Shown: piece after piece, positions 18,021 through 21,865 of the stretch
Numbering within the stretch: the stretch's first letter is position 1
How the letters are laid out: each line of letters starts with the position of its first letter
Assembly (NCBI GenBank): GCA_002373755.1
Contig: DFJU01000094.1
Location: 1-21,865 of the forward strand
DNA length: 21,865 nt
Source: Bacteroidales bacterium UBA3663
Lineage (GTDB): Bacteria > Bacteroidota > Bacteroidia > Bacteroidales > UBA3663
Reading direction: 5' to 3'
Translations under genes and position numbers: made by a program
The notes under the pieces: generated by a model
The model's database searches: none
What the model was told of the DNA's origin: nothing
Seen by the model: only the letters and a program-made list of their open reading frames with translations

Positions 18021-18793
18021 GAATCTGTCTTTTCCAGCAAGACATCTGTTGGCTTGACGCCGAGGCCAACTACCAGAAAATTGAAATAACACTGCAACAA
18101 AATCCGCAGTCAGATTTGCTCGTGATGCCTGAAATGTGCACCACGGGCTTTATTACTTTACCCCGACACGGCCAGATTGAGACATCGGACATGGTGGAAA
18201 AACGGCTGCTCGCATTGGCCAAGAAATACGACACGGCACTGTGCGGCAGTTTCGCGGTGCGGGTGTCGGACACGGCCAATGCCAACCGATGCTACTTCGT
18301 GACGCCCGAAGGCAAAATCGCGCACTACGACAAGCACCATCTTTTCCGTCCCGGGCAGGAACATCTGGGCTATCAGACGGGCAAAAGTCGCGTAGTGGTC
18401 GAATGGCGCGGCGTGCGGTTCCTGCTTGTGGTGTGCTACGACCTGCGGTTCCCCGTCTGGACGCGCTACCGCGAGGATTCGCCCTACGACGTCATCATCT
18501 GCGTGGCCAACTGGCCCCAAGCCCGCCAACTCGCGTGGGACACGCTGCTACGCGCCCGCGCCATTGAAAACCAGGCCTATTGCATCGGCGTGAACCGCGT
18601 GGGCCGCGACACGATGTGCGACTACGCGGGCGGCACCTGCGCAATCCATCCCTACGGCCATGCCGTTGTTTCGATGGCCGATGCGACAGAGGGCACATGC
18701 TCATTCGAGCCCGATCTGGACAAGCTGGCATCGTTCCGGCAGAAGTTCCCGTCGTTGGGCGATGCTGACGATTTCCGCATTGTCGGCGAGTGA
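18017..18793 (+). CDS. Nitrilase-superfamily amidase, omega-amidase type (YafV/Nit2-like)
   Basis: This 258-residue cytoplasmic carbon-nitrogen hydrolase has the catalytic triad E39 (VMPEMCTTGF), K106 (YDKHHLF) and C140 (VVCYDLRFPVW). The pattern around all three, plus VANWPQARQLAWDTLLRARAIENQAY and GVNRVG, matches YafV/Nit2 omega-amidases. These hydrolyse 2-oxoglutaramate or 2-oxosuccinamate, the toxic products of glutamine and asparagine transamination. The ATG at 18017 begins at the family N-terminus; a much longer upstream frame from 17555 was rejected because it runs through the small secreted protein gene. A CATCGGACATAAA motif begins at its last stop base. Confidence 0.9.
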   Translation: MRICLFQQDICWLDAEANYQKIEITLQQNPQSDLLVMPEMCTTGFITLPRHGQIETSDMVEKRLLALAKKYDTALCGSFAVRVSDTANANRCYFVTPEGKIAHYDKHHLFRPGQEHLGYQTGKSRVVVEWRGVRFLLVVCYDLRFPVWTRYREDSPYDVIICVANWPQARQLAWDTLLRARAIENQAYCIGVNRVGRDTMCDYAGGTCAIHPYGHAVVSMADATEGTCSFEPDLDKLASFRQKFPSLGDADDFRIVGE

Positions 18794-18836
18794 CATCGGA
18801 CATAAAAAACGGCCCCAAAATAACGACGACGAAAAG

Positions 18837-18867
18837 TTGCGCGATTCACACAAAATGGCTATTTTTG
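18837..18867 (+). promoter_or_regulatory. Bacteroidetes-type promoter of the flavodiiron gene
   Basis: TTG (18837-18839) is followed after 20 nt by TATTTTTG (18860-18867), a full TAnnTTTG match. The transcript would start near 18874, about 30 nt before the ATG at 18906. Confidence 0.65.
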
Positions 18868-18905
18868 CGGCCGACATTTTTCACACACAATAAAAACGAC
18901 TGACT

Positions 18906-20060
18906 ATGAACAACATCAAGTACATCGGAACAGACGATGCCGACCAGCATCTTTTTGAGAGCCAATACATTACTCCTGAAGGAATGTGCTACAACAGCTA
19001 TCTGATTGAAGACGAAAAGATTGCCGTGATGGACTCGGTTGACCCGCGCAAGACGCAGGAATGGCTCAGCAACCTGGCCAACGCGCTGAACGGCCGCAAA
19101 CCCGACTATCTGATCGTGCAGCACATGGAGCCAGACCACTCCGGCTCGATTGCAGCATTCCGCGAAGCATATCCCGACGCGACGATTGTGGCATCGGCCA
19201 AAGCCCTGCAATTCATGGCCCAATTCAATCCGGGCAAGGATCTGGGCAAGACGCAGGCCGTCAAGGAGGGCGACACACTCGCACTCGGCAGCCGCACGCT
19301 GAAATTCTTTGGTGCAGCGATGGTACATTGGCCTGAAGTCATAGTGACCTATTGCCCCGAAGAGAAAGTACTGTTCAGCGCCGACGGATTCGGCAAGTTC
19401 GGCGTAAAGGACGCCGAGCCGGACGATTGGGCATGCGAGGCCCGCCGCTACTATTTCAACATCTGCGGCAAATACGGCACGCCCGTCAGCGCACTGCTCA
19501 AAAAGGCCGCCACGCTCGACATCAAGACCATCTGCCCGCTGCACGGCCCGATTCTGGAGGGTGAAGCACTGACCGAAGCCCTGCGCCTCTACTCCATCTG
19601 GAGCAGCTACGGCGTCGAGACCGAAGGCGTGCTCGTTGCCCATGCCTCCATCCACGGCAACACAGCGAAAGCGGCCGAAAAGCTGGGCGAAATCCTGACC
19701 AAGAAGGGCGCAAAGAAAGTCGTCATGGCCGACCTTTGCCGCGAAGACATGGCCGAGGTCATCGAAGATGCCTTCCGCATGAACAAGATGGTGGTCTGCG
19801 CCTCTTCATACGATGCCGATGTGTTCCCGCCAATGCACTTCTTCCTCTGGAAGTTGCAGATGAAAGCCTACCAGAACCGCACCGTGGGAATCGTGGAGAA
19901 CGGCAGCTGGGCACCGTCGGCCGGCAAGGCAATGCGCGCGCTCATCGAGCCGATGAAGAACGTAAAAATCGTCGAACCAATGGTCACAATCAAATCAACT
20001 ATGCGCGACGAAGACATCCCGCAGCTTGAGGCGTTGGCCGACGCAATTCTGGCAGAATGA
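18906..20060 (+). CDS. fprA: Flavodiiron protein (class A)
   Basis: This 384-residue soluble protein has an N-terminal metallo-beta-lactamase-like domain (to about 240) and a C-terminal flavodoxin domain (about 242-384). The diiron ligands are all present: H73, E75, D77 in QHMEPDHSG, H141 in VHWPE, D160 in SADGFG and H213 in LHGP. The 18-residue gap between H141 and D160 is the standard one. The FMN-binding loop is HASIHGNT. These enzymes reduce oxygen to water or nitric oxide to nitrous oxide and protect anaerobes. There is no extra rubredoxin domain, so an outside rubredoxin or flavin donor would be needed. It is flanked by its own promoter and terminator. Confidence 0.95.
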   Translation: MNNIKYIGTDDADQHLFESQYITPEGMCYNSYLIEDEKIAVMDSVDPRKTQEWLSNLANALNGRKPDYLIVQHMEPDHSGSIAAFREAYPDATIVASAKALQFMAQFNPGKDLGKTQAVKEGDTLALGSRTLKFFGAAMVHWPEVIVTYCPEEKVLFSADGFGKFGVKDAEPDDWACEARRYYFNICGKYGTPVSALLKKAATLDIKTICPLHGPILEGEALTEALRLYSIWSSYGVETEGVLVAHASIHGNTAKAAEKLGEILTKKGAKKVVMADLCREDMAEVIEDAFRMNKMVVCASSYDADVFPPMHFFLWKLQMKAYQNRTVGIVENGSWAPSAGKAMRALIEPMKNVKIVEPMVTIKSTMRDEDIPQLEALADAILAE

Positions 20061-20095
20061 CCCTCAGCCGACAGCCATCGTCTATCGGACACGGC

Positions 20096-20132
20096 AAAAA
20101 AAAATCCTCACCGCAATGCGATGAGGATTTTT
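20096..20132. terminator. Bidirectional terminator between convergent genes
   Basis: AAAAATCCTCA pairs with TGAGGATTTTT over 11 bp around an 11-nt loop. Because the arms begin with A-runs and end with T-runs, it can stop transcription in both directions. It lies between the flavodiiron gene (plus strand) and the esterase gene (minus strand). Confidence 0.88.
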
Positions 20133-20151
20133 CGCGTAGCAGCCGGCCGGC

Positions 20152-21621
20152 TTACTTCTTCTTTTTCTTGCCGACAGCTTTCTGAACCTGAGCCGGACGC
20201 TCCTTGCGGAGTTGGTCGGCCACAAGATGAGCGATTTTCGATGCGCCCTTCACGTTCGGATGGATGCGATCGACGGTCATCATGCCCTGCTTTTCGGCAT
20301 CGACCATCGGCGTGTGCAGGTCAATCAGCTCAAGATTGTTTTCGGCGGCGAACTTCTGCAACATCGGAATCACGCCGTTCACGATGACCGAGTCGCGGAT
20401 GGTCCATTCGGTCTGGAAGGCCGGAATCGGAGTGCAGAGCACGATGCGCGGATTTGTCGGCAATGCCTGCAACGAATCGACCATGATTTTCAGGCTCGGG
20501 ATATAGTCCTTCGACGCTGTCGGCCAGTTGATTGCCTTGGTGTCGTTGGTGCCGAGCTTGATGACGACTACGTCGGGCTGCCAGTCGAGGCAATCGCGCC
20601 AAGCCTGCTCCTTGCAGTATGGCAAGTTGCCCGTGTTGGACATTGTGCGGCCGCTCACGCCGAAATTCTTCACGCAATAGCCATTGCCCAAAAGCTTGTT
20701 CAACGTGGCCGGATAGCCGCGCTGGTCGGCGCCCTCGATGCCAACGCCATCGGTAATACTGTTGCCGACGCAAGCCACCTTGACAAGGCTGTCGGCAGCC
20801 GGCATCTTCAGTTCTGCCAGCCACGACTTCAAGTCGTTCAACATATTGTCGTGATACTTGAATGTGGAGCGGAAACCGAATCCATGACCGCCCGACGGAT
20901 AGGCATACATCGCACAACGGTTGCCCGAACGGCACATTTTCACGTAGTAGGCACCGCCGTTGGTTCCGGGAGGCACTACGGTGTCGTCCGATGCCAGGAT
21001 GATGACGGCCGGAGGAGTCAAGTGGCGGCGTACTGCCTTATGCGTGGTCCACTCGTTGCAGATGTCCTCGTTTGTGCGGTCGTCGCCCAAGAAAGACACT
21101 ACTGAACCGCTGTGCGTCTCATTCTCTCGCATCGAGGTGACGGGATAGAACAGAATCGAGAAGTCGGGACGAACCGGCATCGGTGCATGGGTCGATACGG
21201 CCGATGCCAAGTGGCCACCAGCCGAGAAGCCCTGTATTCCGACGTTGTAGGGATTGATGTGCCATGCCTGGGCGCTGTCGCGCACCGTGCGGATTGCATT
21301 GTAGGCATCGCTCAAAGGGATGTTGCGGTCGCCTTTCGGCATTCGGTATTTCAACACGACATAGGCGATGCCCTGCGCATTGTAGAACTCGGCCCAATCG
21401 TGTCCCTCGAACTGCATCGACAGACTTGTATAGCCGCCACCAGGACAATCCACGATGGCTCGGCCATTTGCAGCAGCAGCTGCATCAGACTTAGGTAAAT
21501 AGACAGTAATCTCTGAACCGCCGTCAGCTGAATTTTTCAGGACAAATTTTCGCTCCGTGCTTTGGGCTACAGCACTGCATACAGAAAGAGCGATGGTAAC
21601 AAATAAAGCAATTTTCTTCAT
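20152..21621 (-). CDS. Secreted two-domain esterase: alpha/beta hydrolase fused to SGNH hydrolase
   Basis: This 489-residue exported enzyme has a signal peptide (MKKIALFVTIALSVCSAVAQ). Residues 25-270 form an alpha/beta hydrolase like BD-FAE and acetylxylan esterases: oxyanion-loop DCPGGGY, nucleophile S133 in GFSAGGH, an Asp at 212-213 (SDDTVVP) and H246 (GGHGFG). Residues 280-475 form an SGNH/GDSL hydrolase: S288 in GNSITDG, G324 in GVSG, N359 in GTND, and D451 and H454 in DRIHPN. Such fusions remove acetyl and other ester groups from plant cell-wall polysaccharides; the exact substrate is inferred. The ATG at 21621 is chosen because it starts the signal peptide; an in-frame ATG at 21681 adds 20 unlikely residues. 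The protein ends in five lysines. No promoter is visible before it. Confidence 0.9.
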   Translation of the reverse strand: MKKIALFVTIALSVCSAVAQSTERKFVLKNSADGGSEITVYLPKSDAAAAANGRAIVDCPGGGYTSLSMQFEGHDWAEFYNAQGIAYVVLKYRMPKGDRNIPLSDAYNAIRTVRDSAQAWHINPYNVGIQGFSAGGHLASAVSTHAPMPVRPDFSILFYPVTSMRENETHSGSVVSFLGDDRTNEDICNEWTTHKAVRRHLTPPAVIILASDDTVVPPGTNGGAYYVKMCRSGNRCAMYAYPSGGHGFGFRSTFKYHDNMLNDLKSWLAELKMPAADSLVKVACVGNSITDGVGIEGADQRGYPATLNKLLGNGYCVKNFGVSGRTMSNTGNLPYCKEQAWRDCLDWQPDVVVIKLGTNDTKAINWPTASKDYIPSLKIMVDSLQALPTNPRIVLCTPIPAFQTEWTIRDSVIVNGVIPMLQKFAAENNLELIDLHTPMVDAEKQGMMTVDRIHPNVKGASKIAHLVADQLRKERPAQVQKAVGKKKKK

Positions 21622-21633
21622 AAAAATAGAAAC

Positions 21634-21670
21634 ATAAAAGGCAGTCGAGCCCGGAGAGAATGCCGGACTC
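21634..21670 (-). terminator. Probable terminator between the CoA-transferase and esterase genes
   Basis: On the minus strand GAGTCCGG pairs with CCGGGCTC (8 bp, one U-G pair, 8-nt loop). It is followed by CTGCCTTTTA, a short T-run. The run is weak, so partial read-through into the esterase gene is possible. Confidence 0.5.
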
Positions 21671-21702
21671 GCTGCATCCATTTGGGTTTTATCGTGTTCG
21701 AA

Positions 21703-21865
21703 TCACAATTCGAACTTGGCGTTGCGCATGTCGCCGGTCTCCTCGTAGGCGATGTGCATCTTGAAAGCGTTCTTGAGCGAGTGAGGCGTGTGCAGGCCCT
21801 TGCCTTCGCTCAGTTTGAGATAGTCCCACAGGAGCTGCTTGTAGTCGGGGTGTGCGCAGTTCTCG
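21703..21865 (-). CDS. C-terminal part of a probable acetyl-CoA hydrolase/succinyl-CoA:CoA transferase
   Basis: The frame is open from the window edge to the TGA at 21703 and gives 53 residues, running from ENCAHPDYKQLLWDYL to MRNAKFEL. The strings CAHPDYK, HTPH, AFKMHI and ETGDMRN resemble the end of the acetyl-CoA hydrolase/transferase family that interconverts CoA esters of acetate and succinate in Bacteroidetes fermentation. Only the end is visible, so the active site cannot be checked. A hairpin GTTCGAAT-CACA-ATTCGAAC (21696-21715) covers the stop codon. Confidence 0.65.
   Translation of the reverse strand, partial: ENCAHPDYKQLLWDYLKLSEGKGLHTPHSLKNAFKMHIAYEETGDMRNAKFEL

Overview
The window looks like a chromosomal segment of a Bacteroidota, most likely order Bacteroidales (Prevotella/Bacteroides-like). 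Reasons: promoters of the Bacteroidetes type (TTTG ... TAnnTTTG), start codons without strong Shine-Dalgarno sequences, a TonB-dependent receptor/PnuT/Tnr3 thiamine salvage set, a T9SS-like C-terminal tail, and a secreted double-domain carbohydrate esterase. All calls come from reading the sequence; no database search was run.

Layout. (1) 1-1543, minus strand: a tRNA-Pro(UGG) with its own promoter and a long-chain polyprenyl diphosphate synthase. A 0.18 kb MITE-like element sits between the synthase start codon and a candidate older promoter. (2) 1517-2492: about 1 kb without a credible gene, holding several repeats (a 24-bp inverted repeat built from octamers, a REP-like palindrome, short direct repeats). 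(3) 2493-13999, plus strand: a TPP riboswitch followed by eleven thiamine genes in the order omr1-pnuT-tnr3-thiS-thiE-thiG-thiC-thiF-thiH-tenI-like-thiD. Outer-membrane uptake, inner-membrane uptake, pyrophosphorylation, thiazole synthesis (ThiS/F/G/H), pyrimidine synthesis (ThiC, ThiD) and coupling (ThiE) are thus placed behind one thiamine sensor. A second copy of the MITE lies between thiF and thiH, and several intergenic spacers hold long inverted repeats. (4) 14055-20132, plus strand: a large secreted thioredoxin-fold protein, a PfkB sugar kinase, a tiny secreted protein with a sorting-domain-like tail overlapping an omega-amidase-type nitrilase, and a flavodiiron protein, separated by clear terminators. 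(5) 20152-21865, minus strand: a secreted two-domain esterase (alpha/beta hydrolase plus SGNH) and the C-terminal end of a probable acetyl-CoA hydrolase/CoA-transferase.

The most unusual observation is not a gene. A 13-mer, CATCGG(C/A)CATAAA, occurs nine times exactly, on both strands. Several copies lie just after stop codons, and three lie inside genes, where they encode the peptide FMAD. A second 13-mer (AAAATCCGCGTAG) accompanies it at three places. The MITE pair, with an outward-facing promoter-like -7 box in each terminal inverted repeat, is the next most interesting. The enzymes themselves belong to known families; I did not find a convincing new defence or mobile system.
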